From: Phlegmacium glaucopus
Taxonomy: Eukaryota > Basidiomycota > Agaricomycetes > Agaricales > Cortinariaceae
NCBI GenBank assembly: GCA_015039465.1
Contig: MU130542.1
Span: 1 to 64,000, forward strand
Direction: 5' to 3'
DNA length: 64,000 bases
Each line of letters starts with the position of its first letter. Within the stretch, counting starts at the first letter, position 1. The notes under the pieces were generated by a model. The model did no database searches. It saw only the letters and a list, made by a program, of their open reading frames with translations, and was not told the DNA's origin. The position numbers and the translations under genes were made by a program. This document shows, one piece after another, positions 46,003-57,031 of the stretch.

Positions 46003-47560
46003 ATGCCACTGCAGATGGCAATGGCAAGACGATCAGGAGTGGATTAGAGCTGGAAGATCTTCGTTGAAGAAATAGATACCGGTGACTATATTTACTGGTG
46101 TATAAATAATCTCAATTGATAACTCTGCCACCTTCCGCAACGGAAAAGTAGATATTCCTTACAGTAAATGAAGCAGGCAAATGTAAAGTTTCAAGCCATC
46201 AATGATTGGTATGGTATGCCTTAGGACTTATGTGCTGCTATCTCTTCAAATGACTGACCTGTTCTTTACTGCATATTGTTGGACTTAGGCTCAGTGGAAC
46301 TCGACGTTGGGACTTTGCCGTGACCTAGCACGTGGAAACAAACAATGGCGTGGAAAAGGGATTCTAAAAATAAATTTCTTCCTTTTTGAGATTAAAGTTC
46401 GCGGCAGAAACTCAACAACTGGTCACGAGGCCTGATAGACTGCAAATATAAACCAACAATAACACAACTTTGTTGAAGTGCGTATTTCATTTCATTCTTG
46501 CTTTGTTTCTATACCCTTTGCTTCATAACAAACGATGGCACCGATACGATGCAAGGAATGCGTCATGCTGCTCGGCTGCCCTATATAAGGTTGGTAACTG
46601 AACTATGAATCTAGGGAATGTTTGTTCAGCCATACTACAGCTGGTCCTAGCTTGTGGCGGGCAGCAATGTGGATACCTCGCAAGGAATTCGCTATGCCGC
46701 CCTGCTGCTGCTGCTCTGGACTGGCTAGGCTTTGATGGCAAGTGGAGTGTCCATGAGGTAGGTCGTCCATGAGGTAGGTCCATGAGCTAGGTCGTAGTAA
46801 GGCAGGCTGACCATACTACAGCCAGTCCTAGCTTGTGGTGGGCAGCAACGTGGATACCTCGCAAGGAATTCGCTATGCTGCCCTGCTGCTGCTCTGGACT
46901 GGCTAGGCTTTGATGGCAAGTGGAGTGACCGTGAGGTAGGTCATAGTAAGGCAGGTTGGCCATATTACAGTGGGTCCAGGCTTAAACTTATATCTTCACC
47001 TTCATGTTATTGAATGGCTATACCTCATATATATAAACACCAAAAGGCTAAGGGATCTGCTGCCCTGTCTTTGCGTTATAGAGCCTGCTGTGAAAGATAC
47101 AGGGCATACAGTCCCATTCAACATTTCTATGTACAAGTTCCAGCTGTATTTCATGCAGACTATACTGGCCCGGATTGTGACATAGTCACCCACCGCCCTA
47201 GTTGAATTGTAATTTAAACTTGTTTACTCTAAGCTAACCACAGTGAGGGACCAACAGCAGCCCTCTCAGCGGCGCTCGTTCCGGCGGACTTGCTAAGTTT
47301 CCACCCCAAGCTCTGGCCAGCCCCAGCTGCAGTGTCTCAGACTTTTCTCCGCTGTGATGTCATGTTTCAGTTTTTTGTGTTATTAATCCCGGAGTGCGAG
47401 AACGGCTCTTCGCTCCGAGCAGGTAGTTAAAATTTTTTAAACTTAATTTTCATTTTTCAAACTCAGCCCGATGATTCATCTGTGACACGACGCTTGATCG
47501 TCTTAACCCCCGGACACTCCAAGATCATCTTTAATGGGTAAAAGTAAGTGACATAGATTC
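46003..47560 (+). repeat. Right arm of the inverted duplication (gene A 3' flank and R2), uninterrupted
   Basis: Continues the A' match without T1 (empty site 46396-46403) and without NLTR-A (site near 46998-47010). It has two copies of the tandem unit at about 46650-46925. The match to the left arm ends at acatagattc, 47560. Confidence 0.85.
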
Positions 47561-48260
47561 TATCAATGCATTTATTTATATTGTGTAGGACGCACTTCAC
47601 AGCCCCATAGCCCAAAGAGGCCAAAAAGAGGTACGCTTCATAAACCTTGATCTACTGTGCACCGCCCATGGCTGATGGCCTAAGTTCGTCTCCAACGCAA
47701 TGTGAGACTGGTGGAAAGCTCCGTCGAGGATGAGGACGACATCCCAATGGAGGTGGATGGTAAGAATGGCCCTTCTGAGGTGGGAAGGAAAGGTAGGTTT
47801 AATGGTTATACATTCAAATACCTTGACTGGCTACCAAAGACAAAGGAAAAGGAAGGCGTGTAGCGCGGGTCAGTGACAACTCCCCCATGGAGGTTGATCG
47901 TCATGAATCAAGAATAATGAGAAGAAAAGGAGAGCATGTAGCGGAGGTCAGCGACTCCTCCATGGAGGTAGACCGTCATGAATCAAGAGGAATAAGAAAA
48001 AAAGGTAAGTTTTTACCTTTTTGGAGTAGACTAGCTAACCTGGTACCAGGCAAAGGAAAGCAGGTAGAGCCCGAAGTCATAGATGCTGATGAGAGTGTCG
48101 TATGTCCTACCCCAGACGTCCACGAACTCATCAAGAATGGCCATTTCCTGGAAGCAAGGAAGCTTGCCTTTAGCGAAGGTGCCCAGAAGATGTTGAACAA
48201 CGGTGAGTCACCCGGCATCCCCCTTATTCTTTTTTTCATTTCCATTTGTAGTCAGGTCTA
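47561..48260 (+). pseudogene. Fragment of a spliced gene with MEVDRHES repeats
   Basis: Joining short exons across GT-AG introns gives VESSVEDEDDIPMEVDG, then two copies of a unit containing MEVDRHESR (47887-48000). An exon with VIDADESVVCPTPDVHELIK follows near 48060-48200. The repeated acidic (P/S)MEVD units recall NEPMDVDAQHSRP in the linker of gene D. It may therefore be a piece of another JmjC-family linker. No catalytic domain is present. Confidence 0.4.
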
Positions 48261-50289
48261 ATTGGAAGGAGACAGTCCCTGAGATTTCAGAGATGCCAAA
48301 TGGATGGCCATATATGGATTTGGCCTCAGGCCTTGAACCTGAGCATATTTATCCATCCTGTGGGTCTCTTGTTCTAAAATTATTATTATCTATTCCTGAC
48401 CATCCTTGGTAGTTTATAAACTTCATAAGTTAGCGGGCAGGGATATTTTTGGCGCAATTAGTAAATGAGATTTGAAGCTAATTGTGTAAGATTGTAACAT
48501 ATACCAGTTTCAACGGCTTGTGCAGAGGATTTATTTAGTAGTAAAGGTGCCTTACCAGAACATCGGTCGCATGCCCTCAATCGGACAATCACATGGCGTC
48601 CGTTACATGGAAGGGGTATTCACCATTCCAAAATAGCTCAATCTGGTTTTTCAAATCCTTTACCAGGGTACTGACGCACTTCTCTCGTAAAATAGGCCAC
48701 CCCACGTTCGGTAGAGCTTTGGATTCGTTCCAACATTGGCTTCAGCATGTTGGTCTCCGAGTCTTCATAGCGCTTGTTATAGATTTCTTGATCACACAAA
48801 TGTTGCCTGCAGGTCTGAAGGAGTTTGTCAGTGCGGGAGGGGAAAAAAAGTTCAGAATGAAATATATATGTACCTTATCATTATGCCGGCCTTTTCGACG
48901 CCCCGACACCCCAACCCCATTCTCGTGAAATGCAAGTGAATTCGCGTTTCCACGAAACTCTGTTTATGTGGCTGAGTGGCGTAAAGCGAGTTCCCTGTAA
49001 CTTCTTGAAGCATCGTATGATTATGGGGATGGTGAATGGGTTGATTCGGAAACGTGATAACCCGGAAAAGGCTAACGTATGAATTAGAATGTTAAGAAAA
49101 GTCAGCACTTGAGGCTACGTAATCAACTCCGATGACAACTGTTATCTAGACGAAGACCGGCATCTCACAGACTTGAAAACCCATATTTGATGACAACACG
49201 AGTTTTACCTTCATTGATGACAATATGTTCATAGATGCTAACCATATTGACGCCAGAACCGCTGCAGCATCCCATTAACTAACATCAAGAATTGGCTTGC
49301 GTTCTCCCAATTACCTAGATACGCGGAGGCAGTACCGGCTTCCTTAATACTATAGAGGATCCTCGCCTCATATACTAAGCATAGCGAACTTAAGGAGGCC
49401 CATATGGACTCTCATTTTGAGCGGGTTTATATTGTCAGCAGCTGACGAAAACGAACATGTATTGGGGCTATCAAATGGTATAATACTCCCAATCTAATAG
49501 TCACATGACCGGTAACTGTTTGGAAAGGTATCGCCTTTGGTCAAATGACTAGTAGCCATTTGGGACTGCCGCATTTATTTTCCGCTCAAAGTCTATGCTG
49601 GCGAACATCCACAACTTGGTCCATTGCTCTACGCAGCTCATCCAGATTGCTCCTATGCCCAGCTTTTTAGAAAGCTTATTTTCAAATCTCTGAGTCGCAA
49701 GGTAAGCCTTGTTCTCCTCAGTATGGTCCTTAAAGTTTAGACTCTCTCGCATCATAATCGTTTCTCTAGATAATTGGAGCATCCCAAATGATCTAAGGCC
49801 GGCGGTAGACGTACGAAGAACTTAAAGAAACCCTGCCGGGAGACAAAATGCTGGAACCATCTGACTGCAAATCATAATTGTGCATGAGGCATGGCCTCGG
49901 TCGAGCGAACTAAAAATTTAATAGCTAAACAACTTTTGGGTGAAATGCGTGTGGTAGATGATGGCATATGTGTCGAAATTAGCAGATTTGACTGGTGACG
50001 AGCTGGAGAGACAGCGATTGATGTGTAAGCCTTTGTGGTAGGATAGCTCTAGCATCAGTAAGCCCTGGTTTAGGCAGGAGCAGTGAGAGCGGCTCAGCTT
50101 CGGAGCCACGTGTGAAACGGCGTTGAGCCGAGCTATGTAAGCTGAGCTGTGGCAACGGCGGTAATTTACAGCTACCTGAGTTCGAGTTACATGATCACAT
50201 TAAGTCACATCATGTGATCTATGTTGAACTTTTAATTGGTTGGATCTCTCCATCGTTGTTTTCTATAGCTCAATCATCTAATCCGCAGC
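48261..50289. other. No recognisable gene
   Basis: Open frames at 48593-48928 (plus) and 49549-49782 (minus) have no known motif. Bases 49498-49565 (gtcacatgaccggtaactgtttggaaagg...) resemble 26578-26650, so an old short repeat is present in both places. Confidence 0.4.
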
Positions 50290-50796
50290 ATGTCTAAAGC
50301 CAACAACAAAGGTCCTGGATTCAAGACTTGTGGCCATAAATGCCACGATCCAACTGATAAACGAACTCGAGTTGTGGCAGCGATGCGCAACATTCACATC
50401 TTTAATACGTGGGTATCCATTATCTCACCAGTTGATCGGCATCATAATTTAGATAAATTTATTATTTCCATCAGGGCTACTAGTGGACAGGCCAATCATG
50501 AGAAGAAGCATCGATGCACTGCTGAGACACGTGCAGGCTATGGATGCCCCTCACGAGATTCTGATGCATACTGGGCAACAACTGACCAGGAGTATATCAA
50601 GTTCTCAGGGCGTTTAGTAATTGATAGGAAAGGCAAGATTTATGACAAGACCATCGAAAGGTACAAGAAAAGCTGGTCTGAATTATACCCTGACCAAGAG
50701 GTCCCACTGACCTCTCATGGTGAACCGGTGGACTTTCAGGGACCCATTGTCAAACATTGGGTGAAAATGACCAAAAATTTAAATTCAAAAAAATGA
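50290..50796 (+). CDS. Hypothetical protein reading into repeat R1
   Basis: 168 codons from ATG 50290 (MSKANNKGPGFKTCGHKCHD). It has a possible Cys/His cluster at the N-terminus and a basic middle. I do not recognise a family. The last 20 or so residues (GPIVKHWVKMTKNL...) are encoded by repeat R1, which begins at 50735. The original C-terminus was therefore probably lost when R1 joined, or R1 supplied it. Confidence 0.45.
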   Translation: MSKANNKGPGFKTCGHKCHDPTDKRTRVVAAMRNIHIFNTWVSIISPVDRHHNLDKFIISIRATSGQANHEKKHRCTAETRAGYGCPSRDSDAYWATTDQEYIKFSGRLVIDRKGKIYDKTIERYKKSWSELYPDQEVPLTSHGEPVDFQGPIVKHWVKMTKNLNSKK

Positions 50797-51311
50797 TGGG
50801 ATATGTTCAGGCAATATATTATGTCTACGCAGAACCAAGAATCATGAATTTTCATCAAGAACTGAGTGAGATATGGATGATTTTCATGTATTTCACTCCT
50901 CTCTCTATAATAAATCAATTTCATAATTAAAAAATACTTTTTTTTATCTAATAAGGTTTCTGCAGTGCATATACATCACCCTGTCAAATTTCATGATTTT
51001 AGGAACAGTCTACATAGAGATATAGAACATAAGAGGCTGGAGGAGGAGCATATGCAGTAATTTCCTTTTTAGTGCATCTAAAATCGTAAAACAAGTTGGA
51101 ACCATCAATGATAATTAAGTTAACAATGGGAAGTAGGTTATAGAGTCATTTATAGCCATGTAAGTTGACAAACTTGGAACTGGTCCAGAGAGTCTGATAT
51201 ATGTCACGTGCTGACCTTAGAACTGTCCAAGGTCACCATGTGACCTTTGATTACATACTCTGCTTTTCTTTCCCACCGTACATTACAGCCACCTTTACAC
51301 ATCTTCTTAGC
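50735..51311 (-). repeat. Dispersed repeat R1, right copy
   Basis: Inverted counterpart of 629-1201. It ends at cacatcttctt, beyond which the two copies differ completely. Confidence 0.75.
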
Positions 51312-52311
51312 AACATGTGTTCCTATATTTACTTTTATTTTCCAGTTTAGTTACTAGGGCTTAGGGTTATTACATAAGCCTTCATATATGTAAGTAGGTC
51401 GTTGTCTTTGTCTGACAACCTTGGAATGAACAACACCTCTTACCTTTCCTTTCCTTCACCTCTTCCTCCTTTCTTCTTCCTCACCTTCTTCTTCTTCTTC
51501 TGCCTTTGATTCTTCCTTCCCTCATTCATCTTCTTGTTCTCCCCTGAAAGTCAACTTTGGCATTGTCAAACACACAATTTACCCCGATGACCTCAAAGAA
51601 AAGGGAGAAGAAGAAGGAAGGAAGGAAAGAAGAGGAAAATATGGGAATACATTATGTGATTTGGGATGTGAGTGATCTTTATTACCCACTACCTACATCA
51701 ACATTGACCCCATCTCAACATTGCCAAAATTAAAATCAAGTCATTTGTCCATCATCATCGGTCATCCCATGATTCCCATCATAATCCCCACTATATGAAT
51801 GCATTGATTGCTATTTACATGATGGAGTTGTGAAACAGAGCACCTATAGCCAGAGCAGGCAGAGGTGAGTGACACTTGGGGTTGGGGATGACCACTGCTA
51901 TCTTTCATCCGGGTGATATCCATTTCCACTTCCCTTTTTCTCTGTTATGGCTGGCTGTCTTATGCCGCTAGAAACATTGAATTTAGGTCACATGCAGACC
52001 TCAGATTTTCCGAGGTCATCACATGTAGATCACATGTAAACCTCAGATTTTCAGAGGTCTTCACATGATCTTATCTTCTTTTTGATTTTATTCCTCTTCA
52101 AAGGCAAGAGTAGGCAGGTAAGTCCCATGATATATATTAAACCAGAGGTGAGAATTGGCAAAAAAAGGTTGATTGTACTGCAGAAAGCTCACCTGACAAA
52201 CCTCAGGCTGTCTGCTACTGACTTATAATCTATGATATACAGGACGAAGAGGCTCCCTACCATTGGAAAAATGGAATCTGCATTTACATCAAACTTTTTT
52301 AGAGGTATTTA
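51312..52311. other. Low-complexity, gene-free stretch
   Basis: Pyrimidine-rich ttcttcttcctcacc runs near 51440-51530 and a purine-rich run near 51600. At 51985-52080 two diverged copies of the acatgtagacctcagattttcagaggtc motif precede the main array at 52690. Confidence 0.5.
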
Positions 52312-52590
52312 CAGCTACATGCAAAAACCTAGGAACTCCTCGAAATTTCAGCTCATGCGCCAATGTTTATATAAACAACCGTTTTTGGTATCCTAACATG
52401 CTAAAAGTCCTGTTTCGGTAGTGATGGAGGGAGCTTGGGGCGGTTGAAGGGTTCTAGTGCCCTAACTCCACAACATGTGTCATTATGCTTGGAGACAACA
52501 CGCGTTCAAGCTACCAAAAGTAGGTTGTTTGTACAAACAGAGGCGCACAAACTGATTTTCGAGGGGTTCCTAGGTTTTTGCATGTAGCTG
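52312..52590. mobile_element. 279-bp MITE with long inverted repeats and TA flanks
   Basis: The arms cagctacatgcaaaaaccta (52312) and taggtttttgcatgtagctg (ending 52590) are the ends of inverted repeats of about 80 bp with few mismatches. TA dinucleotides flank both ends (52310-52311 and 52591-52592), as for Tc1/mariner-type elements. It has no coding capacity. Confidence 0.85.
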
Positions 52591-52689
52591 TAAGTCATCT
52601 TTCTAAAAGCTGACAATGACTCATCCACCTGGAAATGTCGTGACATATGGTAAGTCATGACAAATATTGACCTCAAGAACATCTGGTGA

Positions 52690-53042
52690 CTGATCACATG
52701 TTGACCTCAACATTTTCAGAGGTCTTCATGTGACTTAGATCACATGTTGACCTCAACATTTTCAGTTAGATCACATGTCGACCTTGACATTTTCAGAGGT
52801 CTTCACATGACTTAGATCACATGTTGACCTTGACATTTTCAGAGGTCTTCACGTGACCCAGATCACATGCAGACCTTGACATTTTCAGAGGTCTTCATGT
52901 GACTTAGATCACATGTTGACCTTGACATTTTCAGAGGTCTTCATGTGACTTAGATCACATGTTGACCTAGACATTTTCAGAGGTCTTCATGTGACTTAGA
53001 TCACATGTTGACCTAGACATTTTCAGAGGTCTTCACATGACC
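52690..53042. repeat. 46-bp tandem repeat (tgacctNgacattttcagaggtcttcatgt)
   Basis: Seven to eight copies, one of them shortened, each with a gatcacatg and a cacgtga- or catgtga-like core. About 125 bp spanning the first unit and its flank (52635-52760) recurs in direct orientation at 55753-55880, on the other side of the Ulp1/hAT gene remains. Confidence 0.85.
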
Positions 53043-53253
53043 TTCCTCACAACTGAGCATCATCAATGTTTAGCTTCACTGATAAAGCTTGAGGTAAAAT
53101 ACAAAAGAAGCACATTCACATTCATTCCAAGCACTGAGTTCAGCAGCAGTCTGTGGAAAACAGAAATGCTACAAAATATCTGAGAAACAATTTAGGTGGC
53201 TACCTCTGTCAGTAAGCAAGGAGCAGAGGCTTCTAAAAAGAAAGGAAAGGAAA

Positions 53254-54039
53254 GTGAACAGAAAAAAGGCTACCCTTGGCATGAGGGAATCTTTGACAAT
53301 CACTCAACAGCATCTTCCTGGATATTTTCCAAATTTGGTCACTTTACACTATTCAATGCCTATCCCTAAAATTTTCGCAGAAATACTCCTTCCACGCCCT
53401 GGCCTCAATGTTGTGGGCCTTTCAAATTTCACCATTCCGAGCAACGAAAATTCTCCCGACCTCCTATCTCATCTCATCCTGATGAAAGACTCTTCTCGAA
53501 AATGACTAGTCTTATCACAGGTGCAATTCTATATCAACACATACCGATACTCCCGATCAACATATAACAATGATAAACCCTGCGCATTCCTCCATGAGGC
53601 AGCAGCAAGGTGGCAGAGTGGCGGAATCCCAATTTTATGCATGGCAGTTGGGGTGTGCATCGCAAGTGGTGGAGCGTGTCTTCCTGTTGATCCTGACGCC
53701 ATCTGCAATCATTGGTGTGCTCTCATAATCAATGGAAGTGGACAAACCATCCACTACGGTGATCCAATGGGATACCTACTGCCATTGGAGCTCCTCGAGG
53801 TCTTGGATTGGTGGATTGGTTTATCATTCGCAGCACCATTTTTGAAGGATGACCTTCCAACCGGAAACCAGATCAACACTTTCTCATGCTCTATCCACAC
53901 AACGAATGCCCTGTCCCACTATTTTTTCCCATCTGAAGTCCCCTTTCTTTCCGATGGTGAGTCTTGTATTGTGGAGCGTGGAAATGTGTTAGTATCTGAG
54001 ATAAAATTGCTCCAAAAATGGGTACGTAACTTGAAATAA
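53254..54039 (+). pseudogene. Ulp1/C48-like protease remnant next to a hAT transposase
   Basis: Two joined frames (53254-53505 and 53521-54039). The second holds the protease core: DAICNHWCALIIN (His), TIHYGDP (Asp), and GNQINTFSCSI (Gln and Cys). It is related to the Ulp1 gene of T1 but keeps the Asp lost there. The first frame ends MKDSSRK at a stop, and no start with a full N-terminal domain is visible. Downstream, Lys-rich sequence (TVKTVKPKIEKPVK) can be followed only with a frameshift near 54200. Ulp1 enzymes remove SUMO; as a transposon gene it may act in transposition. Probably an inactive relic. Confidence 0.65.
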
Positions 54040-54306
54040 TTTTATCGCAATTTCTAAGCTTACCGCAAACCAATAGGATCCCTCGATGACTGCAAGTAGC
54101 GGTAATACACAGTCATATTCAAGTATAGCTTCTGCATCGAGTTTTCAGCCTGCTAAGGGGAAGCAAAGCAACAAGGTGAAACCAGGGGTAGAGAAAGCAC
54201 TGTTAAGACAGTCAAACCCAAGATTGAGAAACCTGTTAAGACAGTTAAACCCAAGATCAATAAAATGAAAGAAAAGGAGAAAGAAGAGGGGTGAAATGTA
54301 CCATCA

Positions 54307-55057
54307 ATGTTCTGTCCAAATCTTGCCACTACGAGTACAACAGATCTCAACTCTGGAGATGGTAGCGAGTCAGAAACTGAAGATGTGGTGCTTGAAGGCA
54401 TGCAGATGAACCCAATGGAGTTGGTTGATGTTGAATCTAAATCAGCAAAAGCAACAAAGCGAGGTGGACAGCCAAAGCACCCACTGCTTGATCGCATATT
54501 GCAAAAATGTTATCAAAAACCACGACCTGACAAACACATATATCAATGCATAGGTGGCTGTGGGACGACATTCACAAATCGAAATCTTGGCCATGCAGTT
54601 TGTCATGCTCGTGGATGTTTTTCCTCATCTGCGGAAATACAGAAAGCAGCTAAGGCTCATGCTGCAAGTTGTGCACCATCTCGAAACCTTTCCACAGATG
54701 ATCCTGAGTCCATGAAAGATACCGATGTTGAAGCCAGCAAGCCAAACAGGACTGTAGTTGCAGTAAAGAAGAGAAGGGGGAATGAAGGTACTGTCATCAT
54801 CACACAGAAGTCTTCAGCATTTTTCGATGAGGCAAAAAACCTTGGAAAAAGAGAAGGCCACCAGAAACTTGACCTTGCCATTGTCAAGTTGTTTTGTGTC
54901 ACTGGCGTTCCAACACATGTGTCAGATCTCGACATGTGGAAAGGGTTGTTTAGTGCAGTAGACCCCTCTTACATGCCAGCATCACGTTTTAAATTAGGAG
55001 AAGTTCATACCATTGGCCAGGCTGAAGAAATTCAAGCACTACAAGTTGCTTACCTGG
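54307..55057 (+). pseudogene. hAT-type transposase, N-terminal part only
   Basis: Open frame of about 250 residues. It has an acidic start (SETEDVVLEGMQMNPME), then a BED-like zinc finger (CIGGCGTTFTNRNLGHAVCH), a basic Ser/Thr-rich linker, and FCVTGVPTHVSDLDMWKGLF and DPSYMPASRFKLGE. The last two are typical of the start of the hAT transposase domain in fungi. It breaks off near 55057 where a TCCGTGCA-rich sequence begins, so the DDE core and dimerisation domain are absent. It follows the Ulp1 remnant in the same direction, suggesting one original transposon. Confidence 0.75.
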
Positions 55058-55741
55058 GGCACGGGTAAAAGGCCGTGGCACGTCCGTGCAGTCCGTGGCA
55101 GTCTGTGGCAGTCCGTGCAACATCCGTGCGAGAGGATTTGAGGTCCGTGCAAACTGATCTGCGCACTACTGACGTCTGTGCACCGGGTGGTCAGTTGGTT
55201 GGCCTGCCCACTGGTAGGAAGTCATCATATGGTCAGGGCTCTTGTATATCATTTTTAACGACCTATGTAGTTGTGAAATGAAGTATATCTACATGGCAAA
55301 ACATCTTCAATTCTCTTCGTTTTTGAGTTCTTTGGGTGGGGTTTGGGACGAGTTCTTTGCTCGATTGGGGCCTCTGGAAGCGCAGGTGGAAGGGAATTTG
55401 TAACGAAATCAGGTCCGCACTGTGTTCGAGGTAGAAGTTGTAAGATATTTGTTAAGAATAGTAAAAATCGGACTTGTACCTCTAATTCTCGGTCACTTCC
55501 GTCTCTGTCTCTGTGATTCCAAAGTTAAGTCTATTCGGGTTAGGAAACAATGCAGAATAACCTCCGTGTCACCTCCGTGCAAGTCTGTGCCAATGGTATA
55601 GACGTCCGTGCAAGTCCATGCCCCTGGTATAGACGTCCGTGCAGGTCTGTGCCAATGGTATACAGTCTGTGCAGGTCTGTGCAGGTCCTTGCAGGTCCCT
55701 GGTTACGACCGTGCCGAGGATGTGCAAGTCCGTGCACCTAA
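55058..55741. mobile_element. Putative insertion with TCCGTGCA subterminal repeats
   Basis: About 680 bp bounded by GTCCGTGCA-like repeat clusters at 55070-55165 and 55560-55740, with unrelated DNA between. The position, splitting the transposase from the repeat copy at 55753, suggests an inserted non-autonomous element. No clean inverted ends or target duplication were found. Confidence 0.45.
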
Positions 55742-55752
55742 GGGCGAATTGG

Positions 55753-55880
55753 TGACATATGATAAGTCATGACAAATATTGACCTCAAGAACATCTCGTG
55801 ACTGATCACATGTAGACCTCAACATTTTCGGAGGTCTTCATGTGACTTAGATCACATGTAGACCTCCACATTTTCAGAGG
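55753..55880. repeat. Direct copy of 52635-52760
   Basis: Shares gacatatg(g/a)taagtcatgacaaatattgacctcaagaacatct and the following repeat unit. With the array at 52690 it brackets the Ulp1/hAT remains and may mark the subterminal regions of the former element. Confidence 0.7.
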
Positions 55881-55897
55881 TCTTCATGTGACCTAGA

Positions 55898-56564
55898 CAG
55901 TGTTGTGCGGTCATGACCAGCCAGTTTTTGATGACCAGTCATAGTCATGACCGGGTCACGACCTCATCATGGCTGATGGCAACCCGGCTAAGTGTAAGCT
56001 GGGGCTTATCCGTCTTATTTGATTAGGGTAGATAACTTCGCACAATATGTACTTCGACTTCAGATATACTTCAACTTCTTGAGTATGTTCAGCATGAAAC
56101 ACATAGAATAGATATGATGACCTTGCAAGAAGCAGCGGGATTTCTGTGATGTCCTAACCAACTGACAATAAGATTGATAGGTGTTCCTGCATGTATGCGT
56201 CTCCTCCACCCATTTCTTTCCTCAAGATCATACATGCAACGTCATACTCAGGCTCCTGGATGGTGGAGGACTTACTATCACATACATCTCCGCAAGGGCA
56301 CTGCTGGCAGCGACGCATGGGCAGTGGGGAATTCGCAAAAGTACATGGATGTTGATAATACTACAGAGCAAGTTCTTGGGTTTGAGTAGAGAAGAACATG
56401 TAATTATACTACCTATCATATGGAATTTTGAGTGTCGAGCAGCCATTTCACGCAGCCTTATCACATCACCGATCAGATCAGCACGATCACAGGCCTAGGG
56501 CAGTGAGAGCAGTCATGACCGCGATGACCAGTCACCTGAGAGGTCAATGACCAGCACAACATTG
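55898..56564. mobile_element. 667-bp hAT MITE with perfect 8-bp target duplication
   Basis: Starts cagtgttgtgcggtcatgac and ends gcacaacattg, an imperfect inverted repeat with the CAGTG start typical of hAT elements. The eight bases gacctaga occur at 55890-55897 and 56565-56572. Removing the element and one copy rejoins the motif catgtgacctagatcatg. Short open frames inside have no known domain. Confidence 0.9.
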
Positions 56565-56572
56565 GACCTAGA

Positions 56573-57031
56573 TCATGGAGACCTCTCGGCTGTCATGAGG
56601 GAATCTTTGACCATCACTCACCAGCATCTTCCTGGATATTTTCCGAATTTGCTCACTTTAAGCGACCAGGGCATTCCAAAACCCTTCTCCGGGTGTTTCA
56701 AGTGGAGAGGTCATTGGAGAGCATCGGAAAAAAATGGTTTCTGACCCTCCTCTGGTCAGCAGTCTCAGTCCAGTGGTGTATTCCTGGCATACGTGAGCTC
56801 TCAGTAGATGAGAAGATTGAGATTACAGTATGAATTCATGGCGCAATCTAATTTACTCAAAGCACTGTAGAAACATAGCCATCTTAGGGTTTCAATGGTA
56901 AGCTGATTTATTAACAGCCTCGAATCACACTCATACAAAAATCTACATATGAACCTCCAACCCACTTTGAATCCAAGCCTCGTCATCACGTCCAATGCCT
57001 TCTTTTTCTATTAAAATATCTTAGATGCAAC
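56573..57031. repeat. Partial copy of the 53279-53350 region, then unassigned
   Basis: Bases 56594-56660 (catgagggaatctttgacca...) match 53281-53345 closely, so a piece of the Ulp1-bearing element was duplicated. The remainder up to gene C shows no gene and is likely the gene C 3' flank. Confidence 0.55.

Noticed and set aside
52690..53042. CRISPR-like array
   Set aside because: Units are contiguous 46-bp tandem repeats without unique spacers, and the genome is eukaryotic.
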